Shown here: positions 49,212 to 57,856 of the stretch, piece after piece
Layout of the letters: each line of letters opens with the position of its first letter
How positions within the stretch are numbered: the first letter of the stretch is position 1
NCBI GenBank assembly: GCA_900752435.1
Contig: CAADVD010000030.1
Coordinates: 30,212 to 94,211 of the forward strand
Source of the DNA: Oscillospiraceae bacterium
GTDB lineage: Bacteria > Bacillota > Clostridia > Oscillospirales > Ruminococcaceae
DNA: 64,000 nucleotides
Direction: 5' to 3'
Made by a program: the position numbers and the translations under genes
The notes under the pieces: model-generated
Database searches by the model: none
The model's input: the letters and a program-made list of their open reading frames with translations, nothing else
Told to the model about the DNA's origin: nothing

Positions 49212-49241
49212 ATTGTAGCATAAAAAGGGCTGGCTTGTCGA
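49212..49241 (-). promoter_or_regulatory. Promoter of ndk
   Basis: Minus strand TCGACA (49241-49236), 18 bp, TACAAT (49217-49212), 29 bp before the start. Confidence 0.55.
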
Positions 49242-49272
49242 GCCTGCAATCGTGAATTTTGTGAAAACAGAC

Positions 49273-49300
49273 TTGACAAACCGGATGGGTCCGCTACAAT
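49273..49300 (+). promoter_or_regulatory. Promoter of larB-larC1
   Basis: TTGACA (49273-49278), 16 bp, TACAAT (49295-49300), 41 bp before larB. Confidence 0.6.
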
Positions 49301-49341
49301 AAAAGCAAAGAAGTACATCGCATAGAACGCAAGGAGGCACC

Positions 49342-50115
49342 ATGGATAAGCAGGCATTGCAAAAATTGCTGGAGCAGGTGAAAAGCGGTGAGGTTTCGCC
49401 GGAACAGGCGGCGCTGCTGCTTCGGATGGAGCCGTATGAGGATTTGGGATACGCCAAAATTGACCACCATCGTGAACTGCGGCAGGGAGTACCGGAGGTG
49501 ATTTTCGGCGCAGGCAAAACGGCGGAGCAAATCATCGGCATTGTACAGGCGATGCGCACAAAGGGACGGGAGAATATTTTGATTACTCGCTTGTCGCCGG
49601 AACAGGCGCATTGCGTGGGCGGACAAATTGAGATGGAATACGATCCGGTGTCGCGGATTGGCGTTTGCGGACGGCGGCAGGGGGTGACCGCTTCTGGAAA
49701 AATTGTGGTGGCCACGGGCGGCACGAGCGATATTCCGGTGGCGGAGGAGGCCGCTTTGACGGCGGAGGTGCTGGGCAATCCGGTGGTGCGGCTTTATGAT
49801 GTCGGGGTTGCGGGACTGCATCGGCTGTTGGCGCATATGGACGCGCTGATGGAGGCAAAGGTCATCATAGCGGTGGCCGGTATGGAGGGCGCGCTGGCGA
49901 GTGTGCTCGGTGGTATGGTGGATTGTCCGGTGGTTGCGGTGCCGACCAGCGTAGGATACGGCGCAAGCTTCGGCGGCCTTTCGGCGCTGCTGTCCATGCT
50001 CAATTCCTGCGCCAGCGGTGTGAGTGTTGTCAACATTGACAATGGGTTTGGCGCGGGGTTTTTGGCAAGCCGAATCAATCATATTGGAGAATCGGAGGAA
50101 CGGGTACATGGGTAA
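49342..50115 (+). CDS. larB: Nickel-pincer cofactor biosynthesis protein LarB
   Basis: 257 residues. C-terminal half is a PurE-like (AIR carboxylase) fold with ATGGTSDIPVAEEA and VVAVPTSVGYGASFGGLSALLSM, as in LarB, which carboxylates and hydrolyses nicotinic acid adenine dinucleotide in the first step to the nickel-pincer cofactor. N-terminus GEVSPEQAALLLRMEPYEDLGYAKID is also typical. It overlaps larC1 by 8 bp. larA and larE are not in the window. Confidence 0.92.
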   Translation: MDKQALQKLLEQVKSGEVSPEQAALLLRMEPYEDLGYAKIDHHRELRQGVPEVIFGAGKTAEQIIGIVQAMRTKGRENILITRLSPEQAHCVGGQIEMEYDPVSRIGVCGRRQGVTASGKIVVATGGTSDIPVAEEAALTAEVLGNPVVRLYDVGVAGLHRLLAHMDALMEAKVIIAVAGMEGALASVLGGMVDCPVVAVPTSVGYGASFGGLSALLSMLNSCASGVSVVNIDNGFGAGFLASRINHIGESEERVHG

Positions 50116-50893
50116 GCGGTTGTTGTATTTGGAATGCTCCATGGGTGCGGCCGGTGATATGCTGATGGGCGCTTTGCTGGAGCTGCTGCCGGATAAGCAG
50201 GAATTTTTACAGCAGATGAATGAACTGGGTCTGGAAGGCGTACAGGTGCTGGCCGAACCGTCAAAAAAGTGCGGCATCCTGGGCACGCATGTGCGTGTGA
50301 CAGTGCATGGGGAAGAAGAAGCGAGCGAGGATGTGCAGGAACACGAACACCATCACCATGAACACGTTCACAGCCATCATCATTTTGGAATGACGGATGT
50401 GGCGGCAGTACTGGAAGCATCCAAGCTTCCGGAACGGGTGAGGCGAGAGGCGCTGGCAGTCTATACGCGAATTGGTGAAGCGGAAGCGCACGTGCACGGT
50501 GTGCCGGTGGAGCAAGTGCATTTTCATGAGGTTGGTGCGCTGGATGCGGTGGCCGATGTGGCCGGATGCTGTCTGCTGCTGGAGCTGCTTCAGCCGGATG
50601 TTATTTGGGCGTCGCCGGTGCATGTGGGAAGCGGATTTGTGCGGTGTGCGCACGGGATATTGCCGGTGCCAGCTCCGGCAACGGCGTATTTGCTGAAGGG
50701 GATTCCGATGTATGGCGGCGAGGTGGCCGGCGAGCTGTGTACGCCGACTGGAGCGGCATTGCTGAAGCATTTTGTGACTCGTTTCGGTCCTTTGCCGATG
50801 ATGGAAACAGAAAAAATTGGTTATGGTATGGGAAACAAAGATTTTGAACGCGCCAATTGTGTACGGGCTTTTTGGGGAACGGCAAAATTTTAA
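50108..50893 (+). CDS. larC1: LarC N-terminal part (LarC1) only
   Basis: 261 residues matching the first part of LarC, the nickel insertase of pincer cofactor synthesis: ECSMGAAGDMLMGALLEL at the start, a His-rich segment EHEHHHHEHVHSHHH (about 78-92) for nickel, and VHFHEVGALDAVADVAG. LarC is usually about 400 residues or split as larC1/larC2 joined by frameshifting. Here the frame ends, and only 116 bp separate it from the next gene, too little for LarC2. The start at 50108 follows GGAGGAACGGG within larB. Confidence 0.85.
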   Translation: MGKRLLYLECSMGAAGDMLMGALLELLPDKQEFLQQMNELGLEGVQVLAEPSKKCGILGTHVRVTVHGEEEASEDVQEHEHHHHEHVHSHHHFGMTDVAAVLEASKLPERVRREALAVYTRIGEAEAHVHGVPVEQVHFHEVGALDAVADVAGCCLLLELLQPDVIWASPVHVGSGFVRCAHGILPVPAPATAYLLKGIPMYGGEVAGELCTPTGAALLKHFVTRFGPLPMMETEKIGYGMGNKDFERANCVRAFWGTAKF

Positions 50894-51009
50894 AATTTTG
50901 TGACAAAAATCAGAAAACTGTAAAATTCGATTGCTTTTTGATGGTTTATTTGATAAAATGAAGGGTATCATATTTTATTGGATTGAATTGGTTTGGGAGG
51001 GAACGAGAC

Positions 51010-51948
51010 ATGTCGAAAAAAGTGAAAATTATTCTCTTTTCGGTGCTGTTGGTGCTGGTGCTGCTGGTGGGTACTGTCTGCGGATTGGTGATGTATTATT
51101 TTAGCGGTTTGACAATTGACAATACGATTCCTGTGGACAAAGAGGCGCTCAATATTGATTTAGACTATTATAATGAGAAGGATTTGGAAGAAGGCGAAAT
51201 CACGAATATCGCCTTGTTCGGTTTGGATACTCGTAACAACGACGATTCCGGGCGTTCCGATGCTTTGATGGTAGTAACGGTGGATAAAAAGCATCACAAA
51301 ATTAAGCTGACTTCCATTGCTCGTGATACGCGTGTGGAAATAGAAGGTCATGGACAGGATAAAATCAACCATGCGTATTCGTTTGGCGGTGCGGAGCTGG
51401 CAATTAAAACGCTGAACCAGAACTTTAAACTGGACATCACCGATTATGTTTCCGTGAACTTCGCGCAGGTGGCTTCCATCATCGATCGAATGGGCGGCGT
51501 AAATATTACGCTTACAGAGGCGGAGGCAAGCCAACTTGGTCTTTCTGCCGGCAATGTACTGCTCAACGGAAAACAAGCGGTGAGCTATTCTCGTATTCGT
51601 TACATCGACAACGATAATGTGCGTACTAGCCGTCAGAGAACCGTTTTGACAGCTTTGTTTAACAAAGCGCGTACTTTGGATATTACGGAATATCCGGGCT
51701 TGATTAAAGAATTTATGGGGATGTGTACCACATCGTTGAGTTACACGGAGATTTTTGATTTGGCTACTATTATGATGGACAAGCAGCTTACTTTGGAACA
51801 GGCGGCTTATCCGAACGAAAAGAGCAATGCATGGGGCGGTATCATGGACGACGGTATTTGGTACTATGTGTATGATTTGGAGGCCGCTACGGAGTCGCTT
51901 CATAAATTTATTTATGATGACATCAATCCGGCAAACCAAACCAGTTGA
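51010..51948 (+). CDS. LCP-family (LytR-CpsA-Psr) glycopolymer transferase
   Basis: 312 residues: short cytoplasmic N-terminus, one membrane segment (about 6-29) and an outer LCP domain. Conserved residues of the pyrophosphate site are seen in NIALFGLDTRN, RSDALMVVTVD, ARDTRVEIEGHG, DKINHAYSFGG and the Arg pair in YSRIRYIDNDNVRTSRQR. LCP enzymes attach teichoic acids or capsule to peptidoglycan. The start at 51010 follows GGGAGGGAACGAG. Single gene, terminator at 51975. Confidence 0.93.
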   Translation: MSKKVKIILFSVLLVLVLLVGTVCGLVMYYFSGLTIDNTIPVDKEALNIDLDYYNEKDLEEGEITNIALFGLDTRNNDDSGRSDALMVVTVDKKHHKIKLTSIARDTRVEIEGHGQDKINHAYSFGGAELAIKTLNQNFKLDITDYVSVNFAQVASIIDRMGGVNITLTEAEASQLGLSAGNVLLNGKQAVSYSRIRYIDNDNVRTSRQRTVLTALFNKARTLDITEYPGLIKEFMGMCTTSLSYTEIFDLATIMMDKQLTLEQAAYPNEKSNAWGGIMDDGIWYYVYDLEAATESLHKFIYDDINPANQTS

Positions 51949-51974
51949 TGAAAATATTGGGATTTACCAGCAAA

Positions 51975-52017
51975 CAGAACTTTGGATGACGGGTGTCGGA
52001 CAAAGTTCTGTTTTTTT
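51975..52017 (+). terminator. Terminator of the LCP gene
   Basis: CAGAACTTTG (51975-51984) pairs with CAAAGTTCTG (52001-52010), followed by seven T. Confidence 0.88.
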
Positions 52018-52167
52018 GAAAAATTTGTGAAAAGTGTGTATGACATTCGGTTGTTATTTGTCCTTGAATGAGATAATTGCACAAAAAAATATTGAAATTT
52101 CTTCATTTTTGTGTAAAAAACAGGGGCAAATGCCACGCGGAATTAATTGCTATTTACACAGTAGTAT

Positions 52168-52196
52168 TTGAAAAAATTTTTTATTTGCAGTATACT
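52168..52196 (+). promoter_or_regulatory. Promoter of the VWA surface protein gene
   Basis: TTGAAA (52168-52173), 17 bp, TATACT (52191-52196), same hexamers as before the surface protein at 16015. The remaining 150 bp upstream and 130 bp leader show no gene. Confidence 0.62.
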
Positions 52197-52327
52197 GGTA
52201 AGTGTTTCAACAGAATTTGGCTCACGAAAATTGCAAACGTTTCCGAAAATGATAAGAGGACAACGGATAATGGGTGTGGAGTGAGGATTCTGTTTATACG
52301 ATTCAAAATAACAGGAGGTCTTGAAAC

Positions 52328-53941
52328 ATGAAAAAGGGTTCCAAATTGTTGTCATTGTTTCTTTCTGTAACAATGGCGCTTGGGCTGGCTGTAACTCCGG
52401 TTATGGCAGAGGATGTACCGGCACCGGCGCATTCCAAAACCATTCAGGACAATGGGGACGGTACATACGATGTAACGTTGTCCGTAACGGGAAAAGTAGA
52501 CACGGAAACCACTACAACGGGTGCCGGCGCGGCCGACGTGGTGTTGGTTGTGGACAACTCCGGCAGTATGTCGGGTAACCGTTGGAATGAATTAGAGCGC
52601 GCTGTGGACACGATGCTGACAGCAATGCTGCCTGCAAACACCAACCATCAGGTTGCTGTTATCGGTTATGGCAGTTGGGCTCAGATTGAAGATTTCGGCG
52701 GTACTTACTGGTCCAACTCCAAGGATGCCATAATGGAAAGAATTTACGCTATGGATGATTGGGGCGGTACGGATGCAGAAGAGGCTTTGATCAAAACAAC
52801 AGAAGTGTTGGGTACTGCTCGCAGTGATTCCTCGAAAAATGTAATTTTCATCAGCGATGGTTATCCCAATAGTGCTCGTCTTGCGCTGGAACAGGTGGAA
52901 GTGCTGAAGAACACCTATCCGGATACCACGATTTATTCCGTAGGCGTGGAGAATAGCTACGATTCCTTTATGATCAATGTTGCCGGTGACGCCAGCCGCT
53001 ATTACTATGCAAGCGACGCGTCTGAGCTGAGCAAAATTTTTGAAGAACTGGTGACTGTAATCGAAAAGGCTTACAGCAATGTAACCATCATGGATGTACT
53101 GAATGATTACGTTGAGGTTGTGGGCGATGTGTCTGCCGCCGTCTATGATGAAAACGGCAATGCCGTTGAGGACAGCCGCACCAGTGCGGCCGCCTATGAC
53201 GCCGTTGGAAAGACCGTTTCTTGGAATCTTGGCGAAGACAAGCTGAGCAACAACTACACCTACACCATGACCTATACGGTAAAACCGACGCAGAAGGCAG
53301 TAGACGAATACGCAGCCAATGGCTATCCGAACGTTGGTGAAGCCAATACCGACGCAGAAGGCAATGCCACCAGTGCGGGTAAAGAAGGCTTCTTCATCGG
53401 CGCTGCGACCGTTTATTACACCTACAATGATATGGACGCCAATGCGCCGTTTGCAAGACCGGTTGTTCAGGTAGAAGTACCGGAAGCAGAAACCGCTTCC
53501 TTGCTGGTAATCAGCACGGCAGAAGGCGATGAGAACGACGAAAGCTGCACCTACCTCATCACAGAAGTATCGACTGGCCGGAATCAGGAATTCACCATGC
53601 CGGTGAACAGCCAGACACAGATCAATGGTCTGACCGTAGGCGAGACTTACAGCGTGAAAGAAATTTCTTGTGAAGAAAACACCAAGTACGTTCATGATAC
53701 CGAAGAGCAGACGATTACCATTCAGAAGGAAGGCAATGAACTGACCTTCGCGCATACCAAGGTGCCGGCTGAAACGCCGTCCCAGACCCCGTCTCAGACG
53801 CCGTCTTCGACTCCTTCCAGCACACCGAGCGCGGCTTCTCCGAGCACCGGCGATGCCACTCCGGTAGCACCGATTGCGATGGTTTGCCTGCTTTCTGCGG
53901 CGGCTGTTGTGGTACTGAAAGTGCGTAACAGAACGAAATAA
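52328..53941 (+). CDS. Surface-anchored VWA-domain protein with SPSTG sorting signal
   Basis: 537 residues. Signal peptide (about 1-27, ending VMAED), then a von Willebrand factor A domain (about 66-250) with the metal-ion site DNSGSMS (Asp76, Ser78, Ser80). Beta-rich modules follow (about 250-480), the later ones like the CnaB/pilin type (TGRNQEFTMPVNSQTQINGL, cited in part). Then comes a TPSQTPSQ/TPSSTPSS linker, SPSTGD (504-509), a hydrophobic span and a basic tail. It is probably an adhesin or tip pilin attached by sortase. The sorting motif begins with Ser instead of Leu. Confidence 0.85.
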   Translation: MKKGSKLLSLFLSVTMALGLAVTPVMAEDVPAPAHSKTIQDNGDGTYDVTLSVTGKVDTETTTTGAGAADVVLVVDNSGSMSGNRWNELERAVDTMLTAMLPANTNHQVAVIGYGSWAQIEDFGGTYWSNSKDAIMERIYAMDDWGGTDAEEALIKTTEVLGTARSDSSKNVIFISDGYPNSARLALEQVEVLKNTYPDTTIYSVGVENSYDSFMINVAGDASRYYYASDASELSKIFEELVTVIEKAYSNVTIMDVLNDYVEVVGDVSAAVYDENGNAVEDSRTSAAAYDAVGKTVSWNLGEDKLSNNYTYTMTYTVKPTQKAVDEYAANGYPNVGEANTDAEGNATSAGKEGFFIGAATVYYTYNDMDANAPFARPVVQVEVPEAETASLLVISTAEGDENDESCTYLITEVSTGRNQEFTMPVNSQTQINGLTVGETYSVKEISCEENTKYVHDTEEQTITIQKEGNELTFAHTKVPAETPSQTPSQTPSSTPSSTPSAASPSTGDATPVAPIAMVCLLSAAAVVVLKVRNRTK

Positions 53942-53971
53942 GAGAATAAAATAAGTTGTCCTCGATAAAAC

Positions 53972-54011
53972 AAAAAATCCGAACCAATGAAACGATTGGT
54001 TCGGATTTTTT
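53972..54011 (+). terminator. Terminator of the VWA surface protein gene
   Basis: AAAAAATCCGAACCAAT (53972-53988) pairs with ATTGGTTCGGATTTTTT (53995-54011). Confidence 0.9.
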
Positions 54012-54158
54012 GTTGCCCGTTTTAAAAAGTAACCGATTACAACTTGGATTTTGATAACACTATGATAACACTTTGTTTGTATACAATGATCTCTTTTTTT
54101 GGTACAATGAGAGTGACATTCTTATAAGCATTATTTTGAAATGTAAAGAGGGGATTGT

Positions 54159-54404
54159 ATGGATTTCTTAAAAAAATTAATCGATGAATTTGTTGTAATC
54201 GAATCCACTTCTGAGATATCCAATCAGAGGTTGAATGTATTTCGCGATGGCTTATCAAAAGAAAAAAGACGTTTATTGCTGGAAATTCTCGATGAGAACA
54301 ACATGATTGCAGAAAAAATGGCTTATCAGAACTTTGAACTGGGGTTCTGCATGGGGGTGAAGCTGGCGGCTCAAATATTTTGGGATAATTCAGAAGAAGG
54401 GTAG
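54159..54404 (+). CDS. Small protein, unknown function (DUF6809-like ending)
   Basis: 81 residues, all helical: MDFLKKLIDEFVVIE, a basic middle (GLSKEKRRLLLEILDE) and FELGFCMGVKLAAQIFWD at the end. That last pattern recalls a small protein family common in Oscillospiraceae whose role is unknown; the family name is uncertain. AGAGGGG precedes the ATG. It is a single gene between the VWA gene terminator and the tRNA-Leu terminator. Confidence 0.6.
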   Translation: MDFLKKLIDEFVVIESTSEISNQRLNVFRDGLSKEKRRLLLEILDENNMIAEKMAYQNFELGFCMGVKLAAQIFWDNSEEG

Positions 54405-54444
54405 AGAGATTTCTTCTACATATAGTACACTGTTTATAGATATA

Positions 54445-54480
54445 AATAAAAGCGGTGGAGTACGATTGTACACCACCGCT
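54445..54480 (-). terminator. Terminator of tRNA-Leu
   Basis: AGCGGTGG(A)GTAC (54451-54463) with GTAC(A)CCACCGCT (54468-54480), one mismatch; TTTTATTTA follows on the minus strand. It begins 5 bp past the CCA end. Confidence 0.8.
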
Positions 54481-54484
54481 GCTC

Positions 54485-54571
54485 TGGTGCTGGTGACCGG
54501 ACTTGAACCGGTACGATGTTGCCACCGAGGGATTTTAAGTCCCTTGCGTCTGCCTGTTCCGCCACACCAGC
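54485..54571 (-). tRNA. tRNA-Leu (anticodon UAA)
   Basis: 87-nt class II tRNA with CCA encoded. The acceptor stem GCTGGTG pairs with CACCAGC (then A and CCA). The anticodon stem GGGA/TCCC encloses CTTAAAA, so the anticodon is TAA at 54537-54535. The long variable arm CGGTGGCAACATCG and the T arm with GGTTCAAGTCC are present. It reads UUA/UUG codons. Confidence 0.96.
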
Positions 54572-54610
54572 GCAAAAGCGTGCTTTCGCAGCCACGCAAA
54601 TTGCTTATAT

Positions 54611-54639
54611 ATAATACACCATTTGGATTTCTTTGTCAA
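54611..54639 (-). promoter_or_regulatory. Promoter of tRNA-Leu
   Basis: Minus strand TTGACA (54639-54634), 17 bp, TATTAT (54616-54611), 40 bp before the tRNA. Confidence 0.72.
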
Positions 54640-54650
54640 TACTTTTTCAA

Positions 54651-54704
54651 GATAAAAAAATTTAGCTGTACAAATGCGTTTGGGGTGACACCTGTACAGC
54701 CAAA
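54651..54704 (-). terminator. Terminator of nadB-nadC
   Basis: On the minus strand TTTGGCTGTACA pairs with TGTACAGCTAAA around a 20-nt loop, then a run of T. It lies 113 bp past the nadC stop. Confidence 0.7.
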
Positions 54705-54816
54705 TTGTAGAGAAGTGATCAAGTTCTCTATAACCTATTATACGCAAATTGCTTTTTTTGTCAAGCGGCTTTTGAAACGTTTACAAATTGTTCATACGCT
54801 TAACGATTTTTCGCTG

Positions 54817-55653
54817 TTATGCGATGCGCATGGAAATGTCAAAGCACTTTACGGAATGCGTCAGCGCACCCAGTGAAATGATGTCCACACCAGTTTTAGC
54901 CACTTCGGCAATGTTCTCCAGCGTGATGTTGCCGGAGGCTTCCAGCTTGGCGCGACCAGCTGTCAGCTCCACCGCTTGGCGCATGGTGGCATAATCCATG
55001 TTGTCCAGCATGATGACGTTGACGCCTGCGTCCAGCGCTTCCTGTACTTCGGCAAGACTGCGTGTTTCCACCTCAATTTGTACCATGTGGCCGGTTTTGG
55101 CGCGCAGGGCATTGACAGCCGCCGTGATGCCGCCGTAAGCATCAATGTGGTTGTCCTTGAGCATGGCCGCGTCGCTCAGGTTGTAGCGATGGTTGCGGCC
55201 GCCGCCGACCACAACGGCATATTTTTGAAGCGGTCGCAGACCCGGCAGAGTTTTGCGCGTGCAGGCAATGGTTGCTTTGGTGCCTGCCACGAGCTGAACA
55301 CAGCGGTTGGTCGCGGTGGCGATGCCGGACATGTGCTGAACCAGATTGAGTGCGGTGCGTTCGCCCTTGAGCAGGGACTTGGTGCTTCCGGTCATGGTGG
55401 CGATGATGTCGCCTTTCTGGACGGCGCTTCCGTCCGGCTTATAGATGGTGTAGGAGATGGTGTCATCAAGCAGGGTAAATACGCGCATGGCAATTTCGAT
55501 GCCCGCAATCACGCCGGTGTCTTTGGCGATGAAATTGGCAGTGGACACACTGTCGTCGTCAAGCAGGTAATCCGAGGTGACGTCAATGTAGTTGATGTCC
55601 TCCGTAATGGCGCGTTTGATGAGATCGTCAATGTAAAATTGCGGCAGTTTCAT
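54817..55653 (-). CDS. nadC: Nicotinate-nucleotide pyrophosphorylase (quinolinate PRTase)
   Basis: 278-residue enzyme turning quinolinate and PRPP into nicotinate mononucleotide. Hallmarks: ITEDINYIDVTSDYL, ERTALNLVQHMSGIAT, CTRKTLPGLR, KYAVVVGGGRNHRYNLSDAAMLKDNH (cited in part) and MLDNM. The length is normal. The gene follows nadB by 19 bp; nadA is elsewhere at 20009. Confidence 0.95.
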   Translation of the reverse strand: MKLPQFYIDDLIKRAITEDINYIDVTSDYLLDDDSVSTANFIAKDTGVIAGIEIAMRVFTLLDDTISYTIYKPDGSAVQKGDIIATMTGSTKSLLKGERTALNLVQHMSGIATATNRCVQLVAGTKATIACTRKTLPGLRPLQKYAVVVGGGRNHRYNLSDAAMLKDNHIDAYGGITAAVNALRAKTGHMVQIEVETRSLAEVQEALDAGVNVIMLDNMDYATMRQAVELTAGRAKLEASGNITLENIAEVAKTGVDIISLGALTHSVKCFDISMRIA

Positions 55654-55672
55654 AAAATTCCTCCGAGTTGGT

Positions 55673-57121
55673 TTAAATGACTTCTTTTAAAATCAGATAG
55701 GCGATGGTGACGAGGCTTCTGGCTTCCACATAGTCGGCGTCTACCTTGTAATGGCCGTTTTCCAGCTGTTTTTTCATGGCCAGGATTTCTTCAAAGCCCT
55801 TGATGGCTTCTTCTTTATTGGGAATGACAAAATGCGCTTTCTGCATGATGTTGCGCGTTTCGGTGCGGAAGCCGGTGGGTAGAATTTCATCGTAGCTGTC
55901 TTCTTCAAATTCTGCGGTGACAAAATCATCGTCCACATCGGCCATCAAAGCGTTGATTTCCTGTGCGGCACGACGGGAGAACACCAGCGCTTCCAGCAGG
56001 GAATTGCTGGCTAAGCGGTTGTTGCCGTGTACACCGGTATGCGAGCATTCTCCAGCCGCATACAGTCCATCTATGCTGGTTTTAGCATTCAGGTTGACGT
56101 CGATGCCGCCCATAAGGTAATGGTGGCAGGGATAGACTGGAATCTTATCCTTCGTCATATCAAAGCCTTCCGCCAGCAGGTTTTGGTAAATCATTGGGAA
56201 GCGCTCGCGGATGAAGTCCGGGTCTTTGTAGCTGATGTCAAGATAAAAGTCGTTGGAGCCGGTGGCTTTGGCTTCTTCCATAATGAAATGGGACACCACG
56301 TCGCGGGGCGCCAGCTCTAAGCGTTCATCGTACTTGTGCATAAAGCGCTCAAAATGGCAGTTGAGCAGATAAGCTCCCTCGCCGCGCACGGATTCGGACA
56401 CCAAGAAGGTTTCGCGTGTGTGCTTGTTGGCAAATCCGGTTGGATGGAACTGAATCAGATGCAGATTTTTGATTTTCGCGCCCATATTGTACGCCATGGC
56501 AATGCCGTCGCCGGTGGCGATTTTGGAGTTGGTGGTGTACTCATACACGCGGCCGATGCCGCCGGTTGCCAGCAGGCAAAAATGGGAATTCACAAGCACA
56601 TGTTTGCCGTCCTGCAAAATATCAAAGCTGAAATTGTGTCCCTTCTTAATGTCACAGACCAGTGTATTTTCGCAGATTTCGACATTGGGAAGCTGTTGTA
56701 CGCTTGCCAGCAGTTTTTCGACAATTTCGCGGCCGGTAGAATCCTTGTGGTGCAGGATGCGCGGCCGGGAGTGGCCGCCCTCCAGCGTGAAATGAATGTC
56801 TCCGTTCTCGGTTTTGTCAAAGTCCACGCCATATTCCATGATTTTGCGGACGTCGTCCGGCCCTTCAGTGACAAGGACACGCACCGCGTCCGGATTGTTT
56901 TTGAAGCCGCCTGCAATTAAGGTATCGTTGAAGTGGGAATCGGGATTGTCATGAATGGTGTCGATGACGGCCGCAACGCCGCCCTGCGCCAGTGAGGAGT
57001 TGCTCAAGGTCAGCTCTCGTTTGCAGACCAAGAGAACGCGCAGACTGCGGTCAAGGTTGAGCGCGGCGTACAAACCGGCCACGCCGCTGCCGACAATAAC
57101 GACATCATAATTTTTTTGCAT
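55673..57121 (-). CDS. nadB: L-aspartate oxidase
   Basis: 482-residue FAD enzyme oxidising aspartate to iminoaspartate. N-terminal dinucleotide motif VVIVGSGVAGLYAALNLD, SLAQGGVAAV, the HSRPRILHHKDSTGREI block and GECSHTGVHGNNRLASNSLLE mark the family; it resembles succinate dehydrogenase flavoproteins but lacks their long C-terminus. In anaerobes fumarate can be the electron acceptor. The start at 57121 has GGATGTGAG ahead; the longer frame enters the promoter. First gene of nadB-nadC. Confidence 0.95.
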   Translation of the reverse strand: MQKNYDVVIVGSGVAGLYAALNLDRSLRVLLVCKRELTLSNSSLAQGGVAAVIDTIHDNPDSHFNDTLIAGGFKNNPDAVRVLVTEGPDDVRKIMEYGVDFDKTENGDIHFTLEGGHSRPRILHHKDSTGREIVEKLLASVQQLPNVEICENTLVCDIKKGHNFSFDILQDGKHVLVNSHFCLLATGGIGRVYEYTTNSKIATGDGIAMAYNMGAKIKNLHLIQFHPTGFANKHTRETFLVSESVRGEGAYLLNCHFERFMHKYDERLELAPRDVVSHFIMEEAKATGSNDFYLDISYKDPDFIRERFPMIYQNLLAEGFDMTKDKIPVYPCHHYLMGGIDVNLNAKTSIDGLYAAGECSHTGVHGNNRLASNSLLEALVFSRRAAQEINALMADVDDDFVTAEFEEDSYDEILPTGFRTETRNIMQKAHFVIPNKEEAIKGFEEILAMKKQLENGHYKVDADYVEARSLVTIAYLILKEVI

Positions 57122-57213
57122 GGTGCTCACATCCTGAATGAAATTTCCAAACCAGCAAGAGGAAAATACAGCGGTTGGTTTGAATTCAGCTTGCATTAAA
57201 TTATACTTATTCC

Positions 57214-57243
57214 ATTATAGCACAATGGCTGTGGCGTTTGCAA
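57214..57243 (-). promoter_or_regulatory. Promoter of nadB-nadC
   Basis: Minus strand TTGCAA (57243-57238), 18 bp, TATAAT (57219-57214). A second TATAAT-like box follows closely at about 57200-57205. Confidence 0.5.
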
Positions 57244-57412
57244 CGAACGAAACACGAAAATAAGAAAAATTGAAAAAAAGTTTTGTGCATGTTTCAACTT
57301 GAATTGGATTCACAGCAAAAAAGAGGACGAATTTTTATTAAAGCATTCAAAAGTTGTGGAAAAGTATCCAAAAAGAGCGCTTTGCTTTCGTGTATTGTTT
57401 ACAGTTCGTTAC

Positions 57413-57441
57413 TTGACATTGGGTAGGAATACCAGTAAAAT
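57413..57441 (+). promoter_or_regulatory. Promoter of the RNase J gene
   Basis: TTGACA (57413-57418), 17 bp, TAAAAT (57436-57441). The 170 bp between this and the nadB promoter show no gene. Confidence 0.65.
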
Positions 57442-57447
57442 AAAACA

Positions 57448-57856
57448 TAAATAACTGTTCGGATTATATAAGCAAGAAATTCTATTCAAAGCAGAATGTC
57501 AATCTACCCAGCAAAGATGGATCGGCTTTAGACGTCTTTGCCATGAAATGCGCGGTGCAAGCGAAGGACTGCGCTCATTTTGTGATTCTTTTTTATGCAG
57601 TTCTGCGCCGGAGCTTTTGCCCGCTTGGACTGGAAAAACAAGTTTATGCGGGAAAGCTCGGTAAAGGCAAGTGTTTTTAGAATCAAATGGGATAAATCCT
57701 GGGGAAAAGTTCCATACTATGGTTGGTATGATGTCCGGTTATTGCACAAAAATGCCCGTTTGCCGCATGGTTGAACTGCACGAAGAACGCGGGTGTTTGA
57801 TTTTTTAGAACGAATGTAAGAAGCATCGAAAAGAGTAAAAGAAAGGAACGTACGAA
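57448..57856 (+). promoter_or_regulatory. Long 5' leader of the RNase J gene
   Basis: About 410 nt from predicted start to the GTG. No credible protein gene and no known riboswitch or stable-RNA signature was found. Some pairing segments exist (CCCGC...GCGGG around 57619-57653) but no clear terminator. Ribonuclease mRNAs can be controlled by their own product through long leaders, as with E. coli RNase E; that is the natural guess here. Confidence 0.45.

Noticed and set aside
50880..51009. Programmed frameshift joining larC1 to larC2
   Set aside because: A slippery A/T-rich stretch exists at 50885-50901, but the 116 bp to the next gene encode no LarC2-like sequence in any frame.
54685..54700. 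NiaR-like half-site GACACCTGT near nadC
   Set aside because: Only one half-site, and it lies in the loop of the terminator downstream of nadC, not at a promoter.
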